From Actibacterium ureilyticum (GTDB lineage: Bacteria > Pseudomonadota > Alphaproteobacteria > Rhodobacterales > Rhodobacteraceae), in assembly GCF_002285435.1 (NCBI RefSeq), contig NZ_NSBT01000037.1, positions 310,001-374,000 on the forward strand: a stretch of DNA of 64,000 bases, given 5' to 3'. The notes under the pieces are model-generated. The model saw nothing but the letters and a program-made list of their open reading frames with translations, was not told the DNA's origin and did not search any database. Numbering within the stretch: the first letter of the stretch is position 1; the number at the start of each line of letters is the position of its first letter. A program made the position numbers and the translations under genes. Of the stretch, positions 52,545-60,580 are shown one piece after another.

Positions 52545-53111
52545 TCAGGTGTCGCCCGCCAGTTCACGGGCAGCGCCTGCAAAGGCCTCTGCCAACTCAC
52601 GCAAAAGCAGGGCATCCCCGGCGTCATCCGCCTTGGCCCCCACCCGCGCCTCGGGCAGCATCGGAAAGGTCACAAGCGACACTTCCCAAAGCTCCAGCTC
52701 CGACAACAGGCGGCGGCCGCCCGTGTCCTTTTCGGCCCGCTTCGTGCGGTAACCGATCGACAACCCGTCAATCGCACCCGCCGCGATCAGCGCCGCCGCC
52801 TCGCGGCCCCGGGCGACGTCGCACAGGATGCGGCCCTTCACGTACAGGCCCCGGTCATCCTCGCGCACCTCGTCCCAGATCCCGATGGGCTGGGCCGGAT
52901 CGTGCTGCCACAGCATCTTCACGCTGCGCCCCGCCGCCGCCAGCCGCGCCAGCGACCGGCCATAGGCCCCGGGCTGCACCACATCGCCGCCCTGGTCGGT
53001 CTTGCCGAACAGCGACGCATAGCCCTCGATCTGGGTCCCGTCGGTGACGGTCAGCACCGCCTCGGCCTGGCAGAACTTGCGCTCCAGCCCCGGCCCCGGA
53101 AATTCACTCAT
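52545..53111 (-). CDS. GTA prohead protease (g4)
   Basis: A 188-residue HK97-type serine protease. Seen: IEGYASLFGKTDQGGDVVQPGAY, catalytic His70 in MLWQHDPAQPIG, and Ser118 in GAIDGLSIGYR. It matures the capsid. The start at 53111 (MSEFPGPGLE) is chosen for length and the nearby GGGATTGTGGG; an upstream ATG at 53135 lies inside the end of g3.5. It ends 38 bases before the capsid start. Active-site residues are intact. Confidence 0.93.
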   Translation of the reverse strand: MSEFPGPGLERKFCQAEAVLTVTDGTQIEGYASLFGKTDQGGDVVQPGAYGRSLARLAAAGRSVKMLWQHDPAQPIGIWDEVREDDRGLYVKGRILCDVARGREAAALIAAGAIDGLSIGYRTKRAEKDTGGRRLLSELELWEVSLVTFPMLPEARVGAKADDAGDALLLRELAEAFAGAARELAGDT

Positions 53112-53124
53112 CCCACAATCCCTT

Positions 53125-53367
53125 TCATTGTGCATTGCTCAGGACCGACGCCACGCCCTGCGCCAGCACCACGGCGACCACGCCGTAAACCGCCAGCCAC
53201 AGCCGCTTCTCGACCCGCTCCATCACCAGCTCGATCTTGCCCAGCCGGTATTCCAGCGCGCTCCACCGCTCCTCGGCGACGCGCTCATTGGCGTCGATCC
53301 GGGCGTTGGCCACCTCGAACGGCGCATACAGGTACCGCGACCCGCTGCGTTCAGGCTCTGCGTTCAT
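53125..53367 (-). CDS. GTA small membrane protein (g3.5)
   Basis: An 80-residue protein with an amphipathic coiled N-terminal part (VANARIDANERVAEERWSAL, EYRLGKIELVMERVEKR) and a hydrophobic C-terminal helix (LWLAVYGVVAVVLAQGVASVL). In RcGTA the corresponding gene is required or helpful for assembly, but its role is not settled. Its start overlaps the portal stop (ATGA at 53364-53367), and it ends 13 bases before g4. Confidence 0.85.
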   Translation of the reverse strand: MNAEPERSGSRYLYAPFEVANARIDANERVAEERWSALEYRLGKIELVMERVEKRLWLAVYGVVAVVLAQGVASVLSNAQ

Positions 53368-54539
53368 GCGTCATCCGCCAGCTTGGGCAGCCCCAGCAGC
53401 GCGCGCTTTTCCGCATCGGTCAGGAACCCCGCCTCGCTGATGCGCCGCCACTGCGTCTCACGCTCGGCCGCCAGCGCCGGCAGCTGGTCCAGATCGGGCT
53501 TCAGCCCCACGACTTCGCCGCCATAGGCCGCCAGCCAGTCCGACAGCGCCGCCGCCACCCGCGTGGCCAGCGGCAACACCGTCAGGCGATAGAACGCCCG
53601 ATGCGCCTCCTGGTAATTGGCATAGGTCGCGTCACCCGGGATCCCCAACAGCATCGGCGGCACCCCGAATGCCAGCGCGATCTCGCGCGCGGCGGCCTCC
53701 TTGGTCTTCTGGAACTCCATGTCGCTGGGCGAAAAGCCCATGGGTTTCCAATCCAGACCCCCTTCCAGCAACATCGGCCGCCCCGCATTGGCCGCCCCCT
53801 GGTGGTACGACAGCATCTCGTCCTGAAGCCGGGCATATTGCTCCTCGCTCATCGCGCCCTGCCCGTCGGCCCCGCGATAGACGATCGCCCCCGATGGCCG
53901 CGCCGCGTTGTCCAGCAACGATTTCGACCACCGGCTGGCCGCGTTATGCACATCCACCGCCGTGGCGGCGGCCTGCATCGGGCTCAGCCCGTAATGGTCG
54001 TCCTGCGGATGAAACGTCTTGATATGCAGCACCGGCGCCACCAGCCCGGTCATGTCGAACCGGTGCTTGCGCCCGCCCACACTGTACTCATAGGCCACCG
54101 GCCACCCGTCGGCGCCGGGGATCAGGCTCATCCGGTCGGCCCGCAACACATGCAGCTCCACCGGCAGACCCGCCTCACCCGGCACCGCCTCGACATACCC
54201 GTTGCCCGACAGCAGGATCTGCCCGAAAAGCGCCTCCAGCAACTCCGCCTGCCCCTGCGCCGGGTTCGGCCGCCGCATCAGATCGACCAGCGGATGAATC
54301 TCGTAACGCCGCTCGACATCCTGACAGATCAGCGGCACCGCCGCCGCCGCCTCGGCAATCATCTTGACACAGCGAAACCCCACCGGATTGCGCGCAAACC
54401 CCGCCTTGGTCAGCGACGGCACATCGCGCGGGCTCCAGGCCACGCGCCCACCCCCGTGATAGGCGATCACCGGTCCGGTCGCGCTGGCCTTGGTTTCGGG
54501 CACCGCCGCCTCTGCGCGCCGGAACATGTTGAATACCAT
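53364..54539 (-). CDS. GTA portal protein (g3)
   Basis: A 391-residue HK97-type portal. Seen: GFARNPVGFRCVKMIAEAAA, RRPNPAQGQAELLEALFGQILLSGNGYVE, and FGVPPMLLGIPGDATYANYQEA with the typical N-Y-x-E-A-x-R segment, followed by LPLATRVAAALSDWLA. It is the DNA entry and exit channel at one capsid vertex. The spacer from terL (150 bases) is long for this cluster and contains a stop-adjacent intergenic element. Confidence 0.94.
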   Translation of the reverse strand: MVFNMFRRAEAAVPETKASATGPVIAYHGGGRVAWSPRDVPSLTKAGFARNPVGFRCVKMIAEAAAAVPLICQDVERRYEIHPLVDLMRRPNPAQGQAELLEALFGQILLSGNGYVEAVPGEAGLPVELHVLRADRMSLIPGADGWPVAYEYSVGGRKHRFDMTGLVAPVLHIKTFHPQDDHYGLSPMQAAATAVDVHNAASRWSKSLLDNAARPSGAIVYRGADGQGAMSEEQYARLQDEMLSYHQGAANAGRPMLLEGGLDWKPMGFSPSDMEFQKTKEAAAREIALAFGVPPMLLGIPGDATYANYQEAHRAFYRLTVLPLATRVAAALSDWLAAYGGEVVGLKPDLDQLPALAAERETQWRRISEAGFLTDAEKRALLGLPKLADDA

Positions 54540-54637
54540 CGTGAAAGCTCCTCAATCGCCCCATTCGACCCGGCACGCCAACAGCCCCCGCCCCGATGCC
54601 CGGAGCAGGCCCCGGCCCGCCGCATTTCCCCAAGAAA

Positions 54638-54676
54638 CGCCCCCTTCTTCTTGGCGGAAATATCCCCGCCGGAGGC
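54638..54676 (-). repeat. Stop-adjacent intergenic element (copy 2)
   Basis: Beginning 16 bases after the terL stop on the minus strand, it reads with CCGG, ATATTT, AAGAAG and ends GAAGGGGGCG. It shares these parts with the element after bcp at 29762-29795. Part of it (GGCGG and CCGCC arms) can form a weak hairpin. It lies inside the GTA transcript between terL and portal. Confidence 0.45.
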
Positions 54677-54692
54677 ATGAAATCCGCGCAGG

Positions 54693-56039
54693 CTACAGCC
54701 TGCGCACCCGCGGCCGCATCCATTGCGTCGCCGGTTCGATCATCAGCGCATGCAGCGCCCAGACCAGCGCATCCACCCGGTCCGGGCTGCCGCGCCCCTC
54801 GAACCCCTGCGCCGTCATCCGGCACATCTGGTCCTCCAGCGCCGACAGCCCGCGTATGTGGCGCACCCGGCCCTGTTCATAAAGCGCCGCGATCGGCTCG
54901 GCCCGCGCCGCCTTGCCACGTGTGGCCCGCACCGCGCGATAGGGCACCAGCGGATCGACCTGCCGCAGCACGGTCTCCACCAGATCGCCGCCCTGGTTGA
55001 CCTCGGCCACCAGCCGCTCGGCCCCGTGGCGGGCCATCGCCGCCAGCGCCGCCTCGGCCCACCCTTGGGGCGAGGCTCCGGCCACGCTCGCATCCTCCAG
55101 AACGAAGGCGCGCCAATCCTGCGGCGGGCCCTGCATCTGTGCGCCGACTACAACAATGCCGCATTCATCCGATGTATTGTTTCCGGTGACCGGCGGATCC
55201 ACCGCCACCACCACCCGATCCAACTCGGGCACATCCGCGACCCGCGCGGCCTCCAGCCCCGCCAGCGTCCACAACGCGCCCTCGGCATCCTCCAGCAACA
55301 CCCCGTCCAGCTCCTGCCGGCCTAGCCGGGTGCCCGCATAGCGGCTGCGTACCTCGTCCAGGAACGACGCCGCCAGATAAGCCCGGTTCGCCTCGGTCGG
55401 GGCATGGGTCACGACCGTCGACGGGTTGCCCAGGATCGTCTTCAGAACCGGCACGTTGCGCGGCGTCGTGGTCACGCATTGCCGCGGCGCGGGTCCCAGC
55501 CGCAGCCCGAATTGCAACATGTCCCAGGCCTCTTCGGCCTTTTTCCACTTGGCCAGCTCATCGACCCAGGCCGCATCGAATTGCGGCCCCCGCAGGCTTT
55601 CGGGCTCATGCGCCGAAAACACCTGCGCCACCGCGCCATTGGGCCAGACCAGCCGTTTGCGTGTCGCTTCCCATTTCGGGCGGCGGTCGGGTGGCGAACA
55701 GGCCATGATCCCGCTGTCGCCGAACACCATCACCTCGCGCACTTGGTCAATGGTCTCGCCCACCAGCGCCACCCGCCGCGACCGCCCCACATCCAGCGGG
55801 CGCGCGCCCTCAACCTCGGCGCGCACCCATTCGGCCCCGGCGCGGGTCTTGCCCGCGCCGCGCCCGCCCATGATCACCCAGGTCCGCCACTCCGCGCCCT
55901 CGGGCGGCAACTGATGCGGCAGCGCCCAGAACTCGAACAGGTAAGGCAACGCCAGCAGCGCGCTCTCACTCAGCCCCGCCAGGAACGCGTCCTGCTCCTC
56001 CGGCGCCGCGCAGGCAAGCCAGTCTGCGCCGGATCTCAT
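54693..56039 (-). CDS. terL: GTA terminase large subunit (g2)
   Basis: A 448-residue packaging motor. Walker A GGRGAGKT is at residues 58-65 and Walker B FDAAWVDE at about 155-162. The nuclease domain has VAVDPPVTGNNTSDECGIVVVG and SPDRVDALVWAL with the expected acidic metal ligands. It packages random chromosomal DNA in GTAs. The start at 56039 (MRSGADWLAC) gives family length but overlaps g1 by 74 bases; no later ATG before Walker A fits. Other upstream starts would overlap even more. Confidence 0.93.
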   Translation of the reverse strand: MRSGADWLACAAPEEQDAFLAGLSESALLALPYLFEFWALPHQLPPEGAEWRTWVIMGGRGAGKTRAGAEWVRAEVEGARPLDVGRSRRVALVGETIDQVREVMVFGDSGIMACSPPDRRPKWEATRKRLVWPNGAVAQVFSAHEPESLRGPQFDAAWVDELAKWKKAEEAWDMLQFGLRLGPAPRQCVTTTPRNVPVLKTILGNPSTVVTHAPTEANRAYLAASFLDEVRSRYAGTRLGRQELDGVLLEDAEGALWTLAGLEAARVADVPELDRVVVAVDPPVTGNNTSDECGIVVVGAQMQGPPQDWRAFVLEDASVAGASPQGWAEAALAAMARHGAERLVAEVNQGGDLVETVLRQVDPLVPYRAVRATRGKAARAEPIAALYEQGRVRHIRGLSALEDQMCRMTAQGFEGRGSPDRVDALVWALHALMIEPATQWMRPRVRRL

Positions 56040-56316
56040 CTCGTGCCGCGTCCAGGTCGAGCGCATAGTCATTGATGATTCCGGCATCCGCTCTGATACG
56101 TTTTTCAACACGTGCCCTTTCATCGAATGCGGTCTGGGCGGCTTTGTTGAGGTCACTCAACGCCCCCTTCAGATCCCGTGCCCGGGCCGACCGGCCCGTT
56201 TCGACATCGGCGATGATCTCGGTCAATGCCCGGATCGTGCGCCGATAATGCTCTTCGGCCTCCGCAAGAACCTCTTGCGCGGCCAGTTCACCCCCCAGGG
56301 GAGAAATCATTGTCAT
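55966..56316 (-). CDS. GTA small terminase-like protein (g1)
   Basis: A 116-residue helical protein (SPLGGELAAQEVLAEAEEHYRRTI, then LKGALSDLNKAAQTAFDERARV), the coiled-coil pattern of RcGTA gp1, which is now regarded as the small terminase. The chosen ATG is at 56316; a GTG at 56349 extends the frame. It is the first gene of the cluster, about 100 bases after the predicted promoter, and overlaps terL by 74 bases. In GTA the DNA recognition is non-specific, consistent with the lack of a helix-turn-helix motif. Confidence 0.88.
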   Translation of the reverse strand: MTMISPLGGELAAQEVLAEAEEHYRRTIRALTEIIADVETGRSARARDLKGALSDLNKAAQTAFDERARVEKRIRADAGIINDYALDLDAARDEIRRRLACLRGAGGAGRVPGGAE

Positions 56317-56421
56317 ATGGTGTCTTGCCCGCCTCTCATGCACCCGCACGAGCAGAAACAGAAAAGCGACCTCGGGGGATGTCCCCTTGGCCGCTTGCCC
56401 ACTTCTTCTAGCTTGCCCAAA

Positions 56422-56450
56422 GGTATACCCCGGACCGTTCGGAAGGTCAA
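56422..56450 (-). promoter_or_regulatory. Near-consensus sigma-70 promoter of the GTA cluster
   Basis: On the minus strand, TTGACC (56450-56445) and TATACC (56427-56422) are separated by exactly 17 bases. The spacer holds an imperfect dyad (CCGAACGGTCCGG). The predicted transcript starts near 56415, about 100 bases before g1. No other similarly strong promoter was seen inside the cluster. Confidence 0.65.
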
Positions 56451-56461
56451 GAAGTTTATTA

Positions 56462-56476
56462 TTAACAAATGGTTAC
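56462..56476. promoter_or_regulatory. CtrA-like site upstream of the GTA promoter
   Basis: TTAA-N7-TTAC matches the CtrA box TTAA-N7-TTAA with one mismatch and lies 12 bases upstream of the GTA -35 element. CtrA activates GTA genes in Rhodobacter, mostly through GafA, so a direct site would be noteworthy. Confidence 0.4.
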
Positions 56477-56678
56477 GTGGTGCGCGCGCAAGGTTTTGTT
56501 AAGATCTGCAAAACGCCCATTCAGACCAACCAGATGGATCAAAGCCCGAATAGAAGTCGGCTTTGCGGGACTTTACGCCGTTCGCAGCAACCGCACCAAT
56601 GGCGGCTGTACGGTTCACGGATCGTTTCGTTGTGCCCCACGACCTTGTCCGTAGACCGTATCGACGTATAGTGCCGAT

Positions 56679-57332
56679 ATGGAAGACGAAGCTCCAAAGA
56701 AACAAAAAGCGTCAGTCCGGAAGCGCGCGAATGCAATCAAAGATTTTCGCTGCAAGAACCTGATTGCAGTAATCGAAGACCCTGTTGACGTCAAAAACAT
56801 TGGAACCGTAATTCGAAACGTAAACGCGCTTGGAGTCGAAAAGGCCTACGTCGTTGATCCACGCAAAGCACTGCCAGAAGACTGGCAGGATATGCGTGAG
56901 CGAAAATCGTTGTCGTCTACTTCCGTTTCGGCGGTGAAATGGACTTTCGTGAAACGCTTCGACAGCACCGAAGACTGTATGGATCACCTTGAAAGAAACG
57001 GTTTTGTGTCTGTGGTGACCTCTCCCCATGTAAAAGGAAAAACCAACGTCTTCCTTCATGAAGGTGACTTCACCAAGCACACGAAGCTTGCTGTCTGGTT
57101 TGGCAACGAAAAGCGCGGAATCAGTGAAGCTGCAGTCAACCGCAGTGAAATGTGCGTGGCGGTGCCGATGTTCGGCATGATCGAAAGCCTGAACCTCGGC
57201 ACAAGCTCAGGCATAGTTCTTTATGAAGTCGCAAAGCAACGACGCGAGTATCAAAGCCGGTACAGACGGGCCAGGCACAAGGGTAAGCGAGCAAATCCTC
57301 TCCCAACTGTAATGCCACGCGACGTAGACTAA
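56679..57332 (+). CDS. SpoU/TrmH-family RNA 2'-O-methyltransferase, probably acquired
   Basis: A 217-residue SPOUT methyltransferase. Seen: LIAVIEDPVDVKNIGTVIRNVNALGV (motif 1 N-x-G-x-x-x-R), LAVWFGNEKRGIS (motif 2) and VAVPMFGMIESLNLGTSSGIVLYE (motif 3), the knot that binds SAM. It methylates a ribose of tRNA or rRNA. Basic tails (RKRANAIKDFR, YRRARHKGKRAN) suit RNA binding. GC content and third-position use are clearly lower than in all neighbours, and flanks are degenerate intergenic sequence, so horizontal acquisition is likely. It is divergent from the GTA cluster. Confidence 0.88.
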   Translation: MEDEAPKKQKASVRKRANAIKDFRCKNLIAVIEDPVDVKNIGTVIRNVNALGVEKAYVVDPRKALPEDWQDMRERKSLSSTSVSAVKWTFVKRFDSTEDCMDHLERNGFVSVVTSPHVKGKTNVFLHEGDFTKHTKLAVWFGNEKRGISEAAVNRSEMCVAVPMFGMIESLNLGTSSGIVLYEVAKQRREYQSRYRRARHKGKRANPLPTVMPRDVD

Positions 57333-57339
57333 CGGTTGT

Positions 57340-57361
57340 GCATTAGACGGGGCGCATTAGA
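57340..57361. repeat. Short direct repeat downstream of the SpoU gene
   Basis: GCATTAGA occurs at 57340-57347 and 57354-57361, 14 bases apart. It lies directly after the SpoU stop, before the rluE-like gene. It may be chance or the remnant of an insertion junction. Confidence 0.3.
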
Positions 57362-57407
57362 GAAAGAGCAGACGTTCGTACGATCTACAGCATCGGTCAG
57401 AATGGGC

Positions 57408-57962
57408 TCAAACCCTCCCTTCCCGCCATTCCCCCGTCTTGATCCCCTCGATCGTCCAGGCCCCTACACCGTAACGGATCAGCCGCAACGTCGGGTGCCC
57501 CACCGCCGCCGTCATGCGGCGCACCTGGCGGTTGCGGCCTTCGGTGATGCGGATCTCCAGCCAGCTGTCGGGGATGTTTTTGCGCACGCGGATGGGCGGG
57601 TTGCGCGCCCACAGGCCCGCGGGTTCGGCCATCTGCCGCACCTTGGCGGGGCGGGTCATGCCGTCTTTCAGCTCGACGCCCTGCCGCAACCGCTCCAACG
57701 TGGCGTCATTCGGCACGCCCTCGACCTGCACCCAATAGGTTTTTTCCATTTTGAAACGGGGACTTGCGATGCGATTTTGAAGCTTTCCATCGTCGGTCAG
57801 CACCAACAGCCCCTCGCTGTCGCGATCCAGCCGCCCGGCGGCATAGACGCCGGGCACGTCGATGAATTCCGACAGGGTCCGCGCTTTGCTGCCCTGCGTC
57901 CCCTTGTCGGTGAATTGCGACAACACGTCGAAGGGCTTGTTGAACAGGATCACGCGGGCCAT
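57408..57962 (-). CDS. rluE: Ribosomal RNA pseudouridine synthase, RluE/RsuA family
   Basis: A 184-residue single-domain synthase without an S4 domain. Seen: [18 protein letters not shown] at the N terminus, [17 protein letters not shown] with the catalytic Asp, [25 protein letters not shown]. These features match RluE, which modifies 23S rRNA in E. coli (U2457). The gene starts 9 bases after the mltG stop on the same strand, so the two are probably cotranscribed. Confidence 0.88.
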   Translation of the reverse strand: MARVILFNKPFDVLSQFTDKGTQGSKARTLSEFIDVPGVYAAGRLDRDSEGLLVLTDDGKLQNRIASPRFKMEKTYWVQVEGVPNDATLERLRQGVELKDGMTRPAKVRQMAEPAGLWARNPPIRVRKNIPDSWLEIRITEGRNRQVRRMTAAVGHPTLRLIRYGVGAWTIEGIKTGEWREGRV

Positions 57963-57971
57963 GTCAGGTCC

Positions 57972-59126
57972 CTATTGATTGGCGCGCTCGGCCTCGATCT
58001 CGCGCCATTTCGCGACATTGGCGTTGTGCTCTTCCAGCGTCACGGCAAAGGCATGGCCACCGGTCCCGTCCGCCACGAAATAGATGAAGGGCGTGTCATC
58101 GGGGTTCAGCGCGGCCTCGATCGCGGCGCGGCCCGGATTGGCGATGGGCGCGGGCGGCAAACCGTCAATAACATAAGTATTATAAGGGGTTTCACGGCGA
58201 AGTTCACTTTGACGCAGTCCGCGCCCAAGCGCGCCCTGACCATTGGTGATGCCATAGATCACCGTCGGGTCTGTTTGCAGCCGGATCCCCTGGTTCAACC
58301 GGTTCACGAAGACGCTGGCGACCTGGCGCCGTTCCTCTGGGACGCCGGTTTCCTTTTCGACGATGGATGCCAGCACCATCGCCTCTTCGGGGTTCTCCAG
58401 CGGCAGGCCATCGGCGCGTTCGGCCCACAGCTCGGCCAGCCAGGCTGTGCGTTTTTCCTGCATCTGGGCGATCAATTCGGCCCGGTCGGCGCCCTTGGGC
58501 ACCTCATAGCTGTCGGGCGCCAGGCTGCCCTCGGTCGGGACCTCGGCGATCTCGCCGGTCAGGAAATCGGCCTGTTTCAGCTCCTCGACCACCTGCCAGC
58601 TCGTGACCCCCTCGGCCAGGGTCACGCGGAACCGCACATCGGCCTCGTCGGCATAGGTGGCGTATTCCGCCGGCACCGCGTCGACACCGGGCGCATAGGC
58701 CAGCTTTTCGACATAGCGGTTGGTGTCGGGGTCCAGCTCGCGCACTTGAACTTCGGCCGTCAAGATACCGATTCTAAAGTTGATTTCCGTGCCACAGGTC
58801 GACCGCCCACCACGGGTGATAGCATCGGTGATCTGCTCCATCGACGCACCCGGCGGGATCAGGAAACTGCCCGCCTTCAGCGCCTGTGTGCGGTCGGTGT
58901 AATCGGCGCCCGCGCGGAAGATCGCGGCGCTGCTGATCGCGCCCTGACCCGACAGGTCATCGGCCACGCGCCGCATGTTACTGCCGGGCTTGACCCGCAG
59001 GCAGATCGCCTGTTCCAGCGGCCCTTCGGCGGTGTATTGCGACTTGCCCCAGATGACCGCGCCGCCCGCGACCAGCATCAGCACGATCAGGATCGTCAGC
59101 GCGTTCGAGGCGATGTTCCGCCACAT
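57972..59126 (-). CDS. mltG: Endolytic murein transglycosylase MltG
   Basis: A 384-residue bitopic enzyme with one transmembrane helix (about 9-27) and a periplasmic YceG domain. Seen: LKAGSFLIPPGASMEQITDAITRGG (LysM-like part), LASIVEKETGVPEERRQVASVFVNRL with catalytic Glu, and LQTDPTVIYGITNGQG. It cuts nascent glycan strands. Its start overlaps the fabF stop by one base (TGATG), indicating coupling, as in many alphaproteobacteria. Confidence 0.95.
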   Translation of the reverse strand: MWRNIASNALTILIVLMLVAGGAVIWGKSQYTAEGPLEQAICLRVKPGSNMRRVADDLSGQGAISSAAIFRAGADYTDRTQALKAGSFLIPPGASMEQITDAITRGGRSTCGTEINFRIGILTAEVQVRELDPDTNRYVEKLAYAPGVDAVPAEYATYADEADVRFRVTLAEGVTSWQVVEELKQADFLTGEIAEVPTEGSLAPDSYEVPKGADRAELIAQMQEKRTAWLAELWAERADGLPLENPEEAMVLASIVEKETGVPEERRQVASVFVNRLNQGIRLQTDPTVIYGITNGQGALGRGLRQSELRRETPYNTYVIDGLPPAPIANPGRAAIEAALNPDDTPFIYFVADGTGGHAFAVTLEEHNANVAKWREIEAERANQ

Positions 59127-60388
59127 CAGCTGTCCACCCGTCCCAGCACCAACGAAGCATTGGTGCCCCCGAACCCGAACGAGTTCGACAGCGCCACGTT
59201 GATGTCGCGTTTCACCGCCTTGTTCGGCGCCAGGTCCAGCTTGGAAGCGACCGCCGGGTCGTCCAGGTTGATCGTCGGCGGCGCCACCTGGTCGCGCAGC
59301 GCCAGGATGGAAAAGATCGCCTCGACCGCGCCCGCGGCCCCCAGCAGGTGCCCGATGGACGATTTGGTCGACGACATGGTGGCCTTGCCCGCCGCATCGC
59401 CCATCATCCGTTCCACCGCGGCCAGCTCGATCACATCGGCCATGGTCGATGTGCCATGCGCGTTGATGTAGTCTACCGCCGCCGGTTCGATGCCCGCCCG
59501 CCCCAGCGCCATGCGCATGGACCGTTCGGCGCCGTCGCCATCCTCGGACGGGGCGGTGATGTGATAGGCATCGCCCGACAGGCCATAGCCCAGAACCTCG
59601 GCATAGATCTTGGCGCCGCGCGCCTTGGCGTGCTCGTATTCCTCCAGCACGACAACGCCCGCGCCCTCGCCCATCACGAACCCGTCGCGGTCGGCGTCAT
59701 AGGGGCGGCTGGCGCGTTCAGGCTCGTTCCCGCGCTTGGTGGAAAGCGCCTTGCAGGCGTTGAACCCCGCGATCCCGATTTCCGAGATCGGGCTTTCGGC
59801 ACCACCGGCCAGCATCACATCGGCATCGCCCCACTGGATCAGCCGCGCGGCATCGCCGATGGCATGGGCGCCGGTCGAACAGGCGGTCACCACCGCGTGG
59901 TTCGGCCCCTTGAACCCGTATTTGATGCTGACCTGGCCCGAGACCAGGTTGATCAGCGCCCCGGGAATGAAGAAGGGAGAGACACGGCGCGGCCCGCGTT
60001 CCTTGATCAGAACGGCGGTATCGGCGATCGAGTTCAGCCCGCCGATGCCCGACCCGATCATCACGCCGGTGCGGATCTGCCCCTCGCGGTCCTCGGGCAT
60101 CCAGCCCGAATCCTTCACCGCCTGATCGGCGGCGGCAACACCATAAAGGATGAAATCGTCGACCTTGCGGCGCTCTTTCGGGGCCATCCAGCCATCGGGG
60201 TTGAACGTCCCGTCGCTGCCATCGCCCATCGGCACTTCGCAGGCATAGGTGGTGGTGACATTGGCGGTATCGAACCGGGTGATCGCGCCCGCGCCCGATT
60301 GCCCGTCCAGCAGCCGGCGCCAGGTTTCCTCGACCCCGCAAGCCAACGGAGACACCATCCCCAATCCGGTGACGACGACACGACGCAT
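59126..60388 (-). CDS. fabF: 3-oxoacyl-[ACP] synthase II
   Basis: A 420-residue condensing enzyme of type II fatty-acid synthesis. Seen: RRVVVTGLGMVSPLACG at the N terminus, catalytic Cys in VVTACSTGAHAIGDA, His in INAHGTSTMADVIEL, and SSIGHLLGAAGAVEAIF. It elongates acyl-ACP with malonyl-ACP and controls membrane unsaturation. It is cotranscribed with mltG and rluE. The acpP gene lies 1.6 kb upstream, with a GNAT gene (other strand) and a HisA paralogue in between. Confidence 0.96.
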   Translation of the reverse strand: MRRVVVTGLGMVSPLACGVEETWRRLLDGQSGAGAITRFDTANVTTTYACEVPMGDGSDGTFNPDGWMAPKERRKVDDFILYGVAAADQAVKDSGWMPEDREGQIRTGVMIGSGIGGLNSIADTAVLIKERGPRRVSPFFIPGALINLVSGQVSIKYGFKGPNHAVVTACSTGAHAIGDAARLIQWGDADVMLAGGAESPISEIGIAGFNACKALSTKRGNEPERASRPYDADRDGFVMGEGAGVVVLEEYEHAKARGAKIYAEVLGYGLSGDAYHITAPSEDGDGAERSMRMALGRAGIEPAAVDYINAHGTSTMADVIELAAVERMMGDAAGKATMSSTKSSIGHLLGAAGAVEAIFSILALRDQVAPPTINLDDPAVASKLDLAPNKAVKRDINVALSNSFGFGGTNASLVLGRVDS

Positions 60389-60580
60389 GTTTGTTCCTCA
60401 CTGCTCGATCATGTTCCGCCCCTGATACCTTGGTTTTGCGCATAGGGGCAAGAGCACCCGACCCACGCCCTGCGCGGGGGCTTGCCGATCCCTGCGCACC
60501 GAAATGTGAGGGCGCGTGCACTGGCCGCCCCCGGCCATCGCGGTTAGGGTCGCGCGTCCCGCAACCCCCAGACGGTCCCC

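Larger units (their letters stand above)
56317..56678. other. Intergenic region between the GTA cluster and the SpoU gene
   Basis: About 360 bases without a convincing gene. From left to right: GTA leader (56317-56415), promoter (56422-56450), CtrA-like site (56462-56476), then lower-GC sequence up to the methyltransferase start. The stretch 56530-56660 (with GGCTTTGCGGGACTTTACG and GCAGCAACCGCACCAATGG) resembles, from memory, degenerate interspersed sequence common in Rhodobacterales. No RNA gene was recognised. Confidence 0.5.

Noticed and set aside
41989-56450. Interpretation as an inducible prophage
   Set aside because: No integrase, excision, repressor, replication, holin/endolysin or attachment sites are visible; gene order matches the RcGTA cluster exactly.
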